This document shows, piece by piece, positions 52,532-62,746 of a DNA stretch of 64,000 nucleotides. The DNA is taken from NCBI GenBank assembly GCA_029555205.1, contig JAKPTB010000130.1, forward strand, positions 1-64,000, read 5' to 3'. Positions within the stretch are counted from its first letter, which is position 1; each line of letters begins with the position of its first letter. The notes under the pieces are model-generated. The model was not told the DNA's origin. It was given only the letters and a program-made list of their open reading frames with translations, and searched no databases. This DNA is from Bacillota bacterium. GTDB taxonomy: Bacteria; Bacillota; Desulfotomaculia; Desulfotomaculales; Pelotomaculaceae. Both the position numbers and the translations under genes were made by a program.

Positions 52532-53791
52532 CTAGTTGTGAACTCTAATCATTCTTGCCCCAAGGGAGTTATACTTTACTTCCAGTCTCTCGTAACCGCG
52601 GTCGATATGGTGTACATTTTCCAGGACGGTACCGTCTTCGGCGGCCAGGGCTGCCAGCACCAGCGACGCCCCGGCCCTCAGGTCACTGGCCTCCAGGTAG
52701 GCCCCGCTGAGCTTCTCAACCCCCTTGATGATGGCCGACTGACCCTCTACCTTAATGTCAGCCCCCATTCTACGCAGTTCGGCCACATGCTTAAAGCGGT
52801 TTTCAAAGATGGTTTCGGAAACAACGCTGGTGCCCTCTGCCAGGCTTAAAAGCGCCATCATCTGGGGCTGCATATCGGTGGGGAAACCCGGATAGTGCAT
52901 GGTTTTGATATCCACTGCCTTAACTCGCCCGTTCCCCTGCACTTTGACATAATCGTCTCCTACGGTTATGCTTACGCCGGCTTCCCTGAGCTTGGCAATC
53001 AAGGGCTCCAGGTGTTCCGGAATAACATTGGTTACCGTCACTTCCCCCCCCGTAATAGCTGCCGCCACCATGTGCGTCCCCGCCTCGATCCGGTCGGGGA
53101 TTACAGTATGCACGGCGGGGATTAATTCTCTGGGCCGCACACCCTCGATTTTGATTGTATCGGTCCCGGCGCCTTTGACCCTGGCCCCCATCTTGTTTAA
53201 AAAGTTTTGCAGGTCGACGATTTCCGGCTCCTTAGCCGCATTCCGGATAACCGTAACGCCCTCCGCCAGAATTGCCGTCATGATAATATTTTCAGTGGCC
53301 CCAACGCTGGGCAAGTCCAGGTGAATATCAGTGCCTCTGAGCTTTTCGGCTTCTGCCGTAATGTAACCGAACTTCTCCTGAATGGTTGCGCCCAGAGCCT
53401 GCAAGCCTTTTAGATGAAGGTTCATGGGACGGCTGCCGATCTGGCAGCCGCCCGGGTAGGATATCTTGACCCGGCCGAACCTCCCCAGCAGGGAACCCAG
53501 AACAAGGTTTGAAGCGCGCATGCGGCGCATCAGTTCTTCGGTTATTTCAACTGATTGAATGGTTGATGTGTCAATCTCAATGGTGTTACGGTCACTGACG
53601 ATTTTTGCCCCAAGGTAACTGAGCACATCTTTCATAACTGAAACGTCCCTTAACTGGGGCGCCTCGTAAATGGTGCTCTTGCCGGCGTTGAGGATACTCG
53701 CCGCCAGAATCGGCAAAGTTGCATTCTTCGAGCCGCTGGCCCGAATGGTACCTTTCAGGCGGTTGCCACCCACGATCACAAACTTTTGCAT
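52532..53791 (-). CDS. murA: UDP-N-acetylglucosamine 1-carboxyvinyltransferase
   Basis: A 419-residue enolpyruvyl transferase that transfers PEP to UDP-GlcNAc, the first committed step of peptidoglycan synthesis. The N-terminal [20 protein letters not shown] (about residues 5-24) holds the conserved Lys-Asn, and [18 protein letters not shown] near 113-130 has the active-site Cys attacked by fosfomycin. [17 protein letters not shown] near 305 closes the motif set. ATG at 53791 follows GGAGGTGGCAGT. It is the last gene of the mur run on this side of the miniproteins. Confidence 0.97.
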   Translation of the reverse strand: MQKFVIVGGNRLKGTIRASGSKNATLPILAASILNAGKSTIYEAPQLRDVSVMKDVLSYLGAKIVSDRNTIEIDTSTIQSVEITEELMRRMRASNLVLGSLLGRFGRVKISYPGGCQIGSRPMNLHLKGLQALGATIQEKFGYITAEAEKLRGTDIHLDLPSVGATENIIMTAILAEGVTVIRNAAKEPEIVDLQNFLNKMGARVKGAGTDTIKIEGVRPRELIPAVHTVIPDRIEAGTHMVAAAITGGEVTVTNVIPEHLEPLIAKLREAGVSITVGDDYVKVQGNGRVKAVDIKTMHYPGFPTDMQPQMMALLSLAEGTSVVSETIFENRFKHVAELRRMGADIKVEGQSAIIKGVEKLSGAYLEASDLRAGASLVLAALAAEDGTVLENVHHIDRGYERLEVKYNSLGARMIRVHN

Positions 53792-53805
53792 ACTGCCACC
53801 TCCGC

Positions 53806-54717
53806 CTAATCATTACCGATAACCTTTATTTCCAGCTGCAATTCAACCCCAAAGCAGCCAAGCACCTTTTCCCTGGCCAGTTCGATTAATTTAAGGATAT
53901 CCCGGGCCGTGGCTGAACCCAGGTTGATGATAAAGTTGGCGTGAACGGTGGATATTTGAGCGTCCCCAACTCTAAAGCCCTTCAGGCCCGCCGCCTCGAT
54001 TAAACGTCCGGCGGAATCCCCCGGCGGGTTTTTGAACACACTTCCGGCATTGGGGTAACCCAGGGGCTGGGTTTGCCTGCGCCTGGCGAGATGCCTCTCT
54101 ATTTCTGCGCTGATTTCTTCTTTATCCCTGAAATAACAGAGAAATTCAGCTTCCACCACAATGGCAGGCTCACTTTGCAGAATACTGGAGCGGTAACCAA
54201 AGGAAAAATCTTTATTTGCTCTCTGATAAAACTCCCCTTCCAGGCTAAGCAGCAATACCTTGTGGACCAGGGAACAAATGCTGGAGCCGTTGGCCCCCGC
54301 GTTCATAACCACCGCTCCACCAACGGTTCCGGGTATGCCCGCTGAAAATTCAAAGCCCCCCAGGCCTTGATCCCGGGCAACTGCCGCGACTGCGGCCAGT
54401 TTTGCTCCTGCCTCCGCGGTGATCCTCAGGTCCCTGGTTGTAATCCTCCCCAGGTCGCTGCCGATTTTGACAACAATACCCCGGATTCCTCCTTCAGTAA
54501 CCAGCAGATTGGAGCCATTACCAATTACCATAAGGGGAACCTGCCGCCGGTGAGCGTGGGACACCACAAGCTGTAATTCTTCACGGCCGGCTGGTTCAAC
54601 AAAAATCTCAGATGGACCGCCGATACGCCAACTGGTATGATTTTTCATCGGCTCCCCGGTACGCACCCTGCCGGGCAAAAGCTCCTGCAGCTCACGGCAT
54701 ATAGCTGAATCAGCCAA
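53806..54717 (-). CDS. murB: UDP-N-acetylenolpyruvoylglucosamine reductase
   Basis: A 303-residue FAD enzyme that reduces the MurA product to UDP-MurNAc. [20 protein letters not shown] (about residues 26-45), [18 protein letters not shown] near 58-75, [20 protein letters not shown] near 118-137 and [20 protein letters not shown] near 222-241 make it a type II MurB. The TTG at 54717 overlaps the murC stop by eight bases. Confidence 0.96.
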   Translation of the reverse strand: MADSAICRELQELLPGRVRTGEPMKNHTSWRIGGPSEIFVEPAGREELQLVVSHAHRRQVPLMVIGNGSNLLVTEGGIRGIVVKIGSDLGRITTRDLRITAEAGAKLAAVAAVARDQGLGGFEFSAGIPGTVGGAVVMNAGANGSSICSLVHKVLLLSLEGEFYQRANKDFSFGYRSSILQSEPAIVVEAEFLCYFRDKEEISAEIERHLARRRQTQPLGYPNAGSVFKNPPGDSAGRLIEAAGLKGFRVGDAQISTVHANFIINLGSATARDILKLIELAREKVLGCFGVELQLEIKVIGND

Positions 54718-56095
54718 TTTTATAACGCTCCTTTAATTTGCTGACCAGTTCTACTCCAGCACACCAGATATCCCCCGCTCCCATGGTCACAATCATATCT
54801 CCTGGGCGGGCCGTTTGAACCAGGTAATCCACAATTTCCTGACGGGTCGGCAGGTAGACGACCTTTCGGCCTTCGTGCTTTTCGATGGCTGATACTATTG
54901 TTCTGGCAGAAACCCCTTTGATGGGCCTTTCTCCGGCGCTGTAAATATCGCTGATAATAATTATATCCGCATCGCTGAAAGCATCCCCGAAGCGTTCGCC
55001 CAGCAGCGAAGTCCGGGTATAGCGGTGCGGTTGGAAAACGCCCAGCACACGCCCGGTTTTGATCTGCCGTGCCGCTTTCAGGGTTGCTTTAATCTCAGAA
55101 GGGTGGTGGGCATAATCATCGATAACCTTAATCCCGCCGACCTCACCTCTTAGCTGAAACCTTCGCCCTGCCCCCCTAAATGTTTTGAGTGACTCGGAGA
55201 TTCCCTCAAAGGGCAGGCCGATAAAACGTCCTACCGCCACTGCGGCCAGGGCGTTGGACAGGTTGTGAATTCCCGGTACGCTCAACTCCAGGGTTCCCAG
55301 CAGTTCCCCCCGCTCGTAAACATCGCCTGCTGTGGCCTGTCCGTTGAAGCGGAGATTGCGCAAGGTGTAGTCGGCTTCCAGGTGGTCCACGGCATAGGTC
55401 AGGCAGGGACGCTTATAGTCCTTCAAGAGTTCTCTGATAACCGGATTGTCATAGCAAACCACGGCTACTCCCGCATCGGGCACCTTGGCCATAAAATCAC
55501 GGAATGCCGCTACAATGTTGTCAAAGCTCTTGTAATAATCAAGATGATCGTCCTCGATATTGGTAACGACCTCAATAAAAGGGTCCAGTTTTAAGAAAGA
55601 GCCGTCGCTCTCATCCGCTTCCGCTACCAGATAGTCTCCCTCACCAAGTTTGGCGTTTCCGCCGATTTCTGTCAAGTCACCTCCAATTAGAATGGTGGGG
55701 TCCAGTTTATTCTTTTCCAGAATAAGAGCAATCATGGATGTTGTGGTTGTTTTTCCGTGCGCCCCTGCAATAGCGATGCCCTTTTGACGACGCATCAACC
55801 AGGCCAGCATCTCACCGCGGTGCATGATTCGAAGTCCCTTTTCCCGGGCCTTGAGCAGTTCAACGTTTGTTGGGGGAATGGCAGTTGAGGCGACTACGAG
55901 ATCGGCTCCCTCCAGGTTTTCTGCCGCGTGCCCCAGGTAGCATTTTGCCCCAAGGGCTTCCAGCCTTTCGCTGGCAGCCGAGGTTTTCAGGTCCGACCCG
56001 GTCACATGGTAACCCAGTTCAAGCATGATCCTGGCAATGGCACTCATACCGGAGCCGCCAATCCCAATAAAATGAACATGCTGCTTTTTCTGCAC
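54710..56095 (-). CDS. murC: UDP-N-acetylmuramate--L-alanine ligase
   Basis: A 461-residue Mur ligase adding the first L-Ala to UDP-MurNAc. [20 protein letters not shown] (about residues 9-28) is the UDP-binding Rossmann start, [15 protein letters not shown] near 113-127 the ATP loop, and [14 protein letters not shown] near 338-351 a MurC signature. It starts with GTG at 56095 after AAGGAGATGTAATTT. The 56096-56260 gap to murG is AT-rich and holds no gene; a separate promoter there is plausible but not clear. Confidence 0.97.
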   Translation of the reverse strand: MQKKQHVHFIGIGGSGMSAIARIMLELGYHVTGSDLKTSAASERLEALGAKCYLGHAAENLEGADLVVASTAIPPTNVELLKAREKGLRIMHRGEMLAWLMRRQKGIAIAGAHGKTTTTSMIALILEKNKLDPTILIGGDLTEIGGNAKLGEGDYLVAEADESDGSFLKLDPFIEVVTNIEDDHLDYYKSFDNIVAAFRDFMAKVPDAGVAVVCYDNPVIRELLKDYKRPCLTYAVDHLEADYTLRNLRFNGQATAGDVYERGELLGTLELSVPGIHNLSNALAAVAVGRFIGLPFEGISESLKTFRGAGRRFQLRGEVGGIKVIDDYAHHPSEIKATLKAARQIKTGRVLGVFQPHRYTRTSLLGERFGDAFSDADIIIISDIYSAGERPIKGVSARTIVSAIEKHEGRKVVYLPTRQEIVDYLVQTARPGDMIVTMGAGDIWCAGVELVSKLKERYKIG

Positions 56096-56260
56096 AAATT
56101 ACATCTCCTTCCTGGCCGGGTTTAACCTTGAGTTAAAATAAATTCATTAAAATATAGAATATACTATGCATATCTCCATCAAGGTGTTACATTCGTTCAT
56201 TTTTAAGCCTGTCCTCTTCTTGTTTATAGTCATATTAACATAAAATAACATTTTATCTAT

Positions 56261-57373
56261 TCACTTTTTTATGAGATTGTCTACACAATCTATTAGATCT
56301 TGCAAGGCCCTTCTCCTACCCATTCTCTTACTCGCTTCAGCCATTTGCGCCAGCAGTTCCGGTTTATTCAACAACTCTTCCAGTTTCAGACAGAGGGTTT
56401 CTCCCTTCAGATGCCTGTCCAACACGACCTGAGCAGCGCCCTCTTTCTCCAGGGCGCGGGCGTTGAACTCCTGGTGGTTCTCTGCCGCATAGGGATAGGG
56501 GATCAAGATCGACGGGAGGCCGAGGGCTGTTAATTCGGCTAGAGTAGCCGCACCGGCCCTGCTTATAACCAGGTTGGCCGCCGCCAGGGCATCCTGCATA
56601 TTATAAAGATATGAACTAACTGTAACATTCCCAATTTTAGCCAGATCCATACCCTCTCTGGAGCAGGCCTCAAGAAAATCCTCGTAACCCGCCTTGCCGG
56701 TTACATGCAGGATATTCAGCCTGGGATCACCGGCATATTTTTTAAGCACGGGCAGCATTGCCTGATTGATGGACCTTGCTCCCCGGCTTCCGCCAAAGGA
56801 CAGCAAGAGGAAACGGTCAGCTTCAAAGTTAAGTTTCTTGAGCCCCGCTTCCCTGTCTGCCTGTAAAATTTCCGGGCGTACAGGCAGCCCGGTAAGAACT
56901 GTTTTTTCCCTTTGCGGGAAGTAACTCAGCGAATCGGCGAAGGTCACGGCAACCCTGGAGGCAAAGCGTGCCAGAATCCGGTTCGTGACCCCCGGCAGCG
57001 CATTCTGCTCATGAATCAAAGTGGGGATTCCCTTAAGGGCTGCTGCCAGAACCACCGGGCCGCATACATAACCACCGGTCCCAATCACTGCCCCGGGACG
57101 AAAGCGTCTGATAATCCCAGAAGCTTGCCACAAACCGTGCCCGGCCTGCCAAACAACCCCCAGGTTCTTTAGCGACAGTTTCCGTTTCAGTCCGGCAGAG
57201 GGGATTCCCTGGAAGGGCAATCCTTCCCTGGGGACGATCTCTGCCTCCATGCCGCCCCTGGTTCCCACATAAAGGATTTCAGCTCCGGGATACCTCTCCA
57301 GAAGCCCCCGGGCAATGGCCAGGGCGGGGTAAATATGACCGCCTGTCCCCCCTCCGGACACAATAAAACGCAA
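56261..57373 (-). CDS. murG: Undecaprenyldiphospho-muramoylpentapeptide beta-N-acetylglucosaminyltransferase
   Basis: A 370-residue GT28 glycosyltransferase adding GlcNAc to lipid I to give lipid II at the inner membrane face. [20 protein letters not shown] (about residues 4-23) is the lipid-carrier loop, [14 protein letters not shown] near 97 the second glycine loop, [15 protein letters not shown] near 190-204, and [20 protein letters not shown] near 260-279 the UDP-GlcNAc site. TTG at 57373 is chosen because AGAGGTGG lies at proper distance; a GTG three codons earlier overlaps that site. Confidence 0.96.
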   Translation of the reverse strand: MRFIVSGGGTGGHIYPALAIARGLLERYPGAEILYVGTRGGMEAEIVPREGLPFQGIPSAGLKRKLSLKNLGVVWQAGHGLWQASGIIRRFRPGAVIGTGGYVCGPVVLAAALKGIPTLIHEQNALPGVTNRILARFASRVAVTFADSLSYFPQREKTVLTGLPVRPEILQADREAGLKKLNFEADRFLLLSFGGSRGARSINQAMLPVLKKYAGDPRLNILHVTGKAGYEDFLEACSREGMDLAKIGNVTVSSYLYNMQDALAAANLVISRAGAATLAELTALGLPSILIPYPYAAENHQEFNARALEKEGAAQVVLDRHLKGETLCLKLEELLNKPELLAQMAEASKRMGRRRALQDLIDCVDNLIKK

Positions 57374-57390
57374 GGGTTCCACCTCTCTTT

Positions 57391-58494
57391 TTAGCGGGTC
57401 TTGCAGAACTTCGAAATATTGAACAGGATCCCCACCCCGGCCATGGTTATCAGCAGGGATGTCCCGCCATAGCTGAGAAAGGGCAGGGGAATGCCGGTAA
57501 CCGGAAGGGACCCGGTTACAACACCGATATTGATAATCGCCTGTACTCCCACCCAGGCGGTGATACCGGTCGCCAGCAGGCTGGCAAAGGGGTCCTGGGA
57601 AGTTACCGCAATCTTGAGCCCCCTCCAGACAAACAGGATGAAGAGCATAATGACCAGGGAAGCCCCGATAAACCCCAGTTCTTCAGCTGTAATGGCAAAA
57701 ATGAAGTCGGTGTGATTCTCGGGGAGATACAGGAATTTCTGTTTGCTCTGGCCCAGGCCCAGACCGAACAACCCGCCGGAGCCAATGGCGTAGAGGCCCT
57801 GGATAATATGGAAACCGGTATCCTGGGGATCGGCCCAGGGATCCAGAAAGGCCAGGAAGCGCCGCATCCGGTACGGCTCCAGGTAAATAGCCAGCCCCAC
57901 GGCAATAAGGCCGGCCAGGCAGATGCTGCCCAGATGTGCTAACCTGGCTCCCGCGGCAAAAATCATCACAAGAATGATTCCAGCCAGGGATACGGCTGTT
58001 CCCAGGTCCGGCTGGCAGATGATTAAAGCCGAAGTGAGCATAAGAATTAACAAATAGGGCAAAACTCCCCTGGAAAAATACTTAACCCGGTCTTTTTGTC
58101 TGGACAGGCCGTAAGCTGTAAAGATAATGACGGATAACTTGACCAGCTCAGCGGGTGCGAAAGGTATCGGGCCGATGCCGATCCAGCGCCGGGCCCCGTT
58201 TACCTCCTGTCCGATGCCGGGAATCAATACCATTACCAGGGCAATAAAGGCAACAATTAAAAAGGGCAGGGCGTATTGCTTTAGCCGCCAGTAGTTATAG
58301 TTCATGGTGATGAACATGGCCCCCAGGCCCAGTAAGGCCCAGCTCACCTGGCGTTTGAAAAAGTAAAAACTGTCATTGTAACGGATTAAAGTACTGTATT
58401 CGCTGGCGCTGAAAACCATGACCACACCGATGCTCAAAAGACTCAGCACAGTTAAAAAGAGAACAAAATCCGGAGCATTCCTTTTAACCCGCAT
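57391..58494 (-). CDS. ftsW: FtsW/SpoVE lipid II polymerase
   Basis: A 367-residue SEDS glycosyltransferase with about ten membrane helices. [20 protein letters not shown] (about residues 93-112) and the C-terminal [20 protein letters not shown] (about 325-344) are family signatures. It polymerises lipid II at the septum together with a class B PBP; SpoVE paralogs act in spore cortex synthesis and I cannot separate the two here. ATG at 58494 is favoured after GGGGGTG; an ATG at 58500 is also possible. It lies between murD and murG, the usual Clostridia position. Confidence 0.93.
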   Translation of the reverse strand: MRVKRNAPDFVLFLTVLSLLSIGVVMVFSASEYSTLIRYNDSFYFFKRQVSWALLGLGAMFITMNYNYWRLKQYALPFLIVAFIALVMVLIPGIGQEVNGARRWIGIGPIPFAPAELVKLSVIIFTAYGLSRQKDRVKYFSRGVLPYLLILMLTSALIICQPDLGTAVSLAGIILVMIFAAGARLAHLGSICLAGLIAVGLAIYLEPYRMRRFLAFLDPWADPQDTGFHIIQGLYAIGSGGLFGLGLGQSKQKFLYLPENHTDFIFAITAEELGFIGASLVIMLFILFVWRGLKIAVTSQDPFASLLATGITAWVGVQAIINIGVVTGSLPVTGIPLPFLSYGGTSLLITMAGVGILFNISKFCKTR

Positions 58495-58561
58495 GGTCAT
58501 CACCCCCGTGTCGCCGGACGCCGGCGCTGCCGGTTTCAGACGTTAATTCCAGCTCGAGATT

Positions 58562-59920
58562 CTAATCCTTGAAGCTTTTAACAATTTCTTTAAACAGGTC
58601 CCCGCGCTCTTCATAACTGTTAAACATATCCCAGCTGGCACAGGCCGGAGACAGGAGTACAATGTCACCCGGCCGGGCCGCGCGGCGGGCCAGCTGGACG
58701 GCCTCCCGGAAATCGCCTGCGTACAGGATGTTTTCAAAGCCCTTGTCCCGGGCGGCAGCAGCGATATGCCGGGCGCTTTGCCCCAGAACCACCAGGGCCC
58801 TGGCCCTTTCCTTCACCTTCCCGGCAAAGAGGCTGAAATCACTGCCCTTATTCTTACCGCCGGCAATGAGGACAACCGGTTCTTCATAGGCCTCCAGCGC
58901 CTTGATGGAAGCATCCGGATTGGTGCCCTTGGAATCGTTGATATAACGCACCCCGTCGATTTCGGCCACAAATTCCAGCCGGTGGCTGACTCCTTTAAAT
59001 TCCCGCAGAGTATCAGCCAGTACACCGCCCTCTACTCCCAGCACCTTTGTGGCGGCAACAGCAGCCAGAGCGTTTTCTAAGTTATGCGCGCCGGGAATAC
59101 CCAGCTCATTGACCCTGCAGATGATTTCTTCGAGCCGGCTAAACCTTGCTATAATTTTCCCTTCCCGGACAAACACACCCTCCGTCAGGGCAGCCTGCCG
59201 GCTAAAATAAACAACCTTGCCCCGGAGTCCTTTTCCAAGGGCGGCCGTGACGGCGTCATCGTAATTCAGAACGGCATAGTCACCCGGGTCCTGCCCTGCA
59301 ACTATTCTTAATTTGGCCTCAGTGTAGTTTTCCATGTTGCCGTGCCGGTCCAGGTGATCCGGGGTAATGTTCAGGATGACACCTACTTTGGGCTTAAAAG
59401 TAGTAGCCGTTTCCAGTTGAAAGCTGGACACCTCGGCCACAATCAGGTCACCGGTGCCAAACCGCTCCACTTCGGTCACCAGGGGCCTTCCGATATTACC
59501 CCCCACCAGCACATTTCTTCCGGCTCTCTTGAATATTTCGCCAATCAGCGTGGTGGTGGTGGTTTTCCCGTTCGTTCCCGTGACGGCAACAATGGGCGCC
59601 CTGGCAAAACGATAAGCAAGTTCAAGTTCACCGGTAACAGGTATGCCGTGTTTTAGTGCTTCTCTGGCGGGCTTTTCGGTCAGGGGTACGCCGGGACTCA
59701 GCACAACCAGATCAAAGCTTGCGCGCTCCACCCCGGGATAACCACCGGTCAGAATCTGAACTCCGGCAGCAGACAGCTGTTCCAGTACACACCGGGGATC
59801 CCCGGGGCGGCCGGCGTCAGCCAGAACTACTGCTGCACCTTTGCCGCAGAGGAAACGGGAAACGGCCACACCGCTTTTACCGGCACCGATGACTAAAACC
59901 TTCTTATCTTTGAAGTTCAT
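58562..59920 (-). CDS. murD: UDP-N-acetylmuramoylalanine--D-glutamate ligase
   Basis: A 452-residue Mur ligase adding D-Glu. KKVLVIGAGKSGVAVSRFLC (about residues 5-24), AVTGTNGKTTTTTLIGEIFK near 110-129, NITPDHLDRHGNMENYTEAK near 180-199 and YINDSKGTNPDASIKALEAY near 307-326 are all conserved. The C-terminus DIVLLSPACASWDMFNSYEE is typical MurD. ATG at 59920 follows AAAGGTGC; a frame nine codons longer includes the ribosome site. A 205-base gap to mraY shows no gene. Confidence 0.97.
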   Translation of the reverse strand: MNFKDKKVLVIGAGKSGVAVSRFLCGKGAAVVLADAGRPGDPRCVLEQLSAAGVQILTGGYPGVERASFDLVVLSPGVPLTEKPAREALKHGIPVTGELELAYRFARAPIVAVTGTNGKTTTTTLIGEIFKRAGRNVLVGGNIGRPLVTEVERFGTGDLIVAEVSSFQLETATTFKPKVGVILNITPDHLDRHGNMENYTEAKLRIVAGQDPGDYAVLNYDDAVTAALGKGLRGKVVYFSRQAALTEGVFVREGKIIARFSRLEEIICRVNELGIPGAHNLENALAAVAATKVLGVEGGVLADTLREFKGVSHRLEFVAEIDGVRYINDSKGTNPDASIKALEAYEEPVVLIAGGKNKGSDFSLFAGKVKERARALVVLGQSARHIAAAARDKGFENILYAGDFREAVQLARRAARPGDIVLLSPACASWDMFNSYEERGDLFKEIVKSFKD

Positions 59921-60125
59921 TAAACTGCACCTTTCCGAAAAGGACACGCCTTCTCATTATTTATTCAATAACCTTTGCAAAAAGACCAGCATCTTTTGAA
60001 GGCCAAAAGGCCAATCCTGCCGTATAACGCACCCCGTCAGTGAACCCGGCACGCCGCTAAGGGTACCGGTGACTACCGGGAAAGGATTTTTTGGCTTCTG
60101 AAAACCGTCTAAAAGAAAAATGCTC

Positions 60126-61196
60126 CTAAAGACCGTACAACCCGGCCAGGCCAAGGGCGCCCAGGAGCAGGGTGACCGCCCAGAAAGTAAGGACAACCCG
60201 GTTCTCTTCCCAACCGCCCAGTTCAAAATGGTGGTGCAGGGGGCTCATCCGGAACACCCGGCGGCCCGTGGTCTGGAAAGAAATCACCTGGATTATTACG
60301 GACAGGGCCTCCACTACAAAGATACCCCCAATAATGACCAGGATCAACTCCCTTCCGGTAATCACGGCGGCAGCACCCAGTCCACCTCCCAGGGCCAGGG
60401 AGCCCGTATCACCCATGAACACCCGGGCAGGATGACGGTTATAAAACAAAAAACCCGTACAGGCACCGCACAACGCCGCCATGCTTACCGCCACGCCGGT
60501 TTTGTCCACTGCCAGGGCTACCGGGATCATAGCCAGGGCAACCAGTATGCTGACACCGGCCGCCAGTCCGTCCAGTCCGTCTGTCAGGTTGACTGCATTA
60601 CTGAAGCCCACGACAACAAGAACAGTGAAGATGAGAAAAGGCCACCAGCCCAGTTCCACCTGGATCCCCCCCGGTGTCAGAAAGCCGGTGAAGGGCAGGG
60701 TCAGGGCAGTGCCCCGGTCTGCAGTAAATACAGCCCAAAAAGCCAGCCCGGCTGCCAGAAGGACCTGTCCCAGCAGTTTTTCCCGGGCTCTCAGACCCAG
60801 GGAACGCTTCAGGACAACCTTGATATAGTCATCCAGAAAACCGATAAACCCGTATCCTACAATTATGATCAGCACAACCAGCAGGTCGGGCTGATCCCGG
60901 CCGGTGAGCAGTCCGGCCGCCAGGATCCCCGTCAAAAAGATGAGCCCGCCCATGGTAGGTGTGCCGGCCTTCTGCAGGTGCCTGGACGGACCGTCGGAAC
61001 GGACATTCTGTCCGAACTTCAGCCGTTTAAGCCAGGGAATGACCAGGGGACCCAGCAGCAGGGATACAGCGAGGGCTATAACAAATGCCTGCCATAAAGA
61101 ATCACTTGCATCGCCGGTGCGCGCTAGAAACAGAAGTCCACCTGCAACTAAAAAAATAAACAGGACGGCCATTGATGCCTTCCCCAAGTTGTTCAT
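60126..61196 (-). CDS. mraY: Phospho-N-acetylmuramoyl-pentapeptide-transferase
   Basis: A 356-residue integral membrane enzyme with about ten helices that forms lipid I. The first Asp-containing loop GFLDDYIKVVLKRSLGLRAR (about residues 118-137), the NLTDGLDGLAAGVSILVALA loop near 182-201, the later MGDTGSLALGGGLGAAAVIT near 240-259 and the MSPLHHHFELGGWEENRVVL tail near 318-337 are diagnostic. ATG at 61196 follows GGAGGCAGCC. 27 bases after murF. Confidence 0.97.
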   Translation of the reverse strand: MNNLGKASMAVLFIFLVAGGLLFLARTGDASDSLWQAFVIALAVSLLLGPLVIPWLKRLKFGQNVRSDGPSRHLQKAGTPTMGGLIFLTGILAAGLLTGRDQPDLLVVLIIIVGYGFIGFLDDYIKVVLKRSLGLRAREKLLGQVLLAAGLAFWAVFTADRGTALTLPFTGFLTPGGIQVELGWWPFLIFTVLVVVGFSNAVNLTDGLDGLAAGVSILVALAMIPVALAVDKTGVAVSMAALCGACTGFLFYNRHPARVFMGDTGSLALGGGLGAAAVITGRELILVIIGGIFVVEALSVIIQVISFQTTGRRVFRMSPLHHHFELGGWEENRVVLTFWAVTLLLGALGLAGLYGL

Positions 61197-61222
61197 GGCT
61201 GCCTCCAGATCGTTATTTGCAA

Positions 61223-62626
61223 TTATGGCTGAAAAACGGCTTTACCACTTTCAAACTTCAAGATTTCCCGGACGATTGTTTCCATTTTCATCCCCCTGGA
61301 ACCCTTGACCAGGACCACGTCCCCATTCAGCAGCAGGTCCTTGAGAATATTTAAAGCCCCGGCGTGTTCCGTACAGGGGAAAACCCTATCCCGGGCCATC
61401 CCGGCCTGCACTGCGCCCTCTGCCGCAGCGGCGGCCAGATTACCAACAGTAACTAAATAATCCAGGCCCTGTCCCCCGGCCTTCTTTCCCACTTCTCTGT
61501 GGATTTCTAGAGCACGGGGACCCAGTTCCAGCATGTCACCCAGTACGGCAATGGCACGCCGATGGCCGCCGGACATGTCTTTCAGTACTTCCAGAGCAGC
61601 CCTTGTTGAGGCAGGGCTGGCGTTATAGGCGTCATTAATAATGGTCAGCCCGCCGGCTTCAAGGATTTCCAGGCGCATACCGGACAGGGCTACCGTTGCC
61701 AGCCCCGCAGCAATTTCCTCCATGGTCAGGCCCAGTTCCCTCCCGACGCCGATAGCTGCCAGGGCGTTCAGCACATTATGCCGGCCGGGCAGCGGCAGGT
61801 AAAACCCATGGCTCTCTCCCTGGAAAACCGCGTTGAAGCTGATGCCTTCGCGCTCCGGCCGGAGATCCCGGGCCACCAGGTCGGCAGGCTCATCCATGCC
61901 GTAAAAGATGACCTTTCCCCGGCAGCGTTTAGCCTCACGTTTAATAAAGGGGCTCTCCATATTCAAGAGGGCAAAACCCTCCGGTGAAACGTGCTCCAGC
62001 AATTCACCCTTTGCTGCCGCAATATTGCCCACAGTGCCCAGCCGTTCCAGGTGGGTCTCGTTAATAGTGGTAATAACAGCCCCCTCCGGCCTGGCAATCC
62101 GGCTTAAGGCAGCAATTTCTCCGGGACCCCGCATGGCCATTTCCACCACGGCAGCCTCAAAACTGTCGTCCAGGTCCAGCAGGGTCAGCGGGAGACCAAT
62201 TTCGTTATTAAGATTGCCTTCAGTTTTCAGAGTGCGCAGGCGTACGCCCAGGACCGCCGCCACCATGTCTTTGGTGGTGGTTTTCCCGGTACTGCCGGTA
62301 ATACCCACCACAGGACCTCTAAAACGGTCCCGGTTGTAGGCAGCCAGGGCCTGCAGCGCCGCCAGGGTATCATCCACCAGAAGAACCGGAATTTCGGGCG
62401 GCAGGGAAACCGGGCGGCTGATCACCAGCCCGCCGGCACCGGCTGCAGCAGCCTCGGCCAGAAAATCATGGGCATCGTAGTGCTCCCCGGACAAAGCAAA
62501 AAAGAGGTCGCCTTTCTTAATTTTACGGGTATCGGTTGATACCGAATGCAAGATTGTGCCTGGATCTCCCTGGATAATCCGCCCGCCGGCAACCTCCGCT
62601 ATTTTACCGATGGCAACTGCTTTCAT
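61223..62626 (-). CDS. murF: UDP-N-acetylmuramoyl-tripeptide--D-alanyl-D-alanine ligase
   Basis: A 467-residue Mur ligase completing the pentapeptide. The N-terminal domain contains STDTRKIKKGDLFFALSGEH (about residues 30-49), the ATP loop is VVGITGSTGKTTTKDMVAAV near 105-124, and INDAYNASPASTRAALEVLK near 328-347 and AVLGDMLELGPRALEIHREV near 356-375 are MurF signatures. ATG at 62626 follows ACGGAGGTTGTT. About 120 bases after murE. Confidence 0.97.
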   Translation of the reverse strand: MKAVAIGKIAEVAGGRIIQGDPGTILHSVSTDTRKIKKGDLFFALSGEHYDAHDFLAEAAAAGAGGLVISRPVSLPPEIPVLLVDDTLAALQALAAYNRDRFRGPVVGITGSTGKTTTKDMVAAVLGVRLRTLKTEGNLNNEIGLPLTLLDLDDSFEAAVVEMAMRGPGEIAALSRIARPEGAVITTINETHLERLGTVGNIAAAKGELLEHVSPEGFALLNMESPFIKREAKRCRGKVIFYGMDEPADLVARDLRPEREGISFNAVFQGESHGFYLPLPGRHNVLNALAAIGVGRELGLTMEEIAAGLATVALSGMRLEILEAGGLTIINDAYNASPASTRAALEVLKDMSGGHRRAIAVLGDMLELGPRALEIHREVGKKAGGQGLDYLVTVGNLAAAAAEGAVQAGMARDRVFPCTEHAGALNILKDLLLNGDVVLVKGSRGMKMETIVREILKFESGKAVFQP

Positions 62627-62746
62627 AACAACCTCCGTTTCAAGTCCGGCCGCATTAAAGGGACTGGGAAAACACTCCTTTCAAGGTTAGCCTGCTGGCG
62701 CAGTTCTCCTCCCGGAGCTTAACCTTTATGGAGCTAAACTTTATGA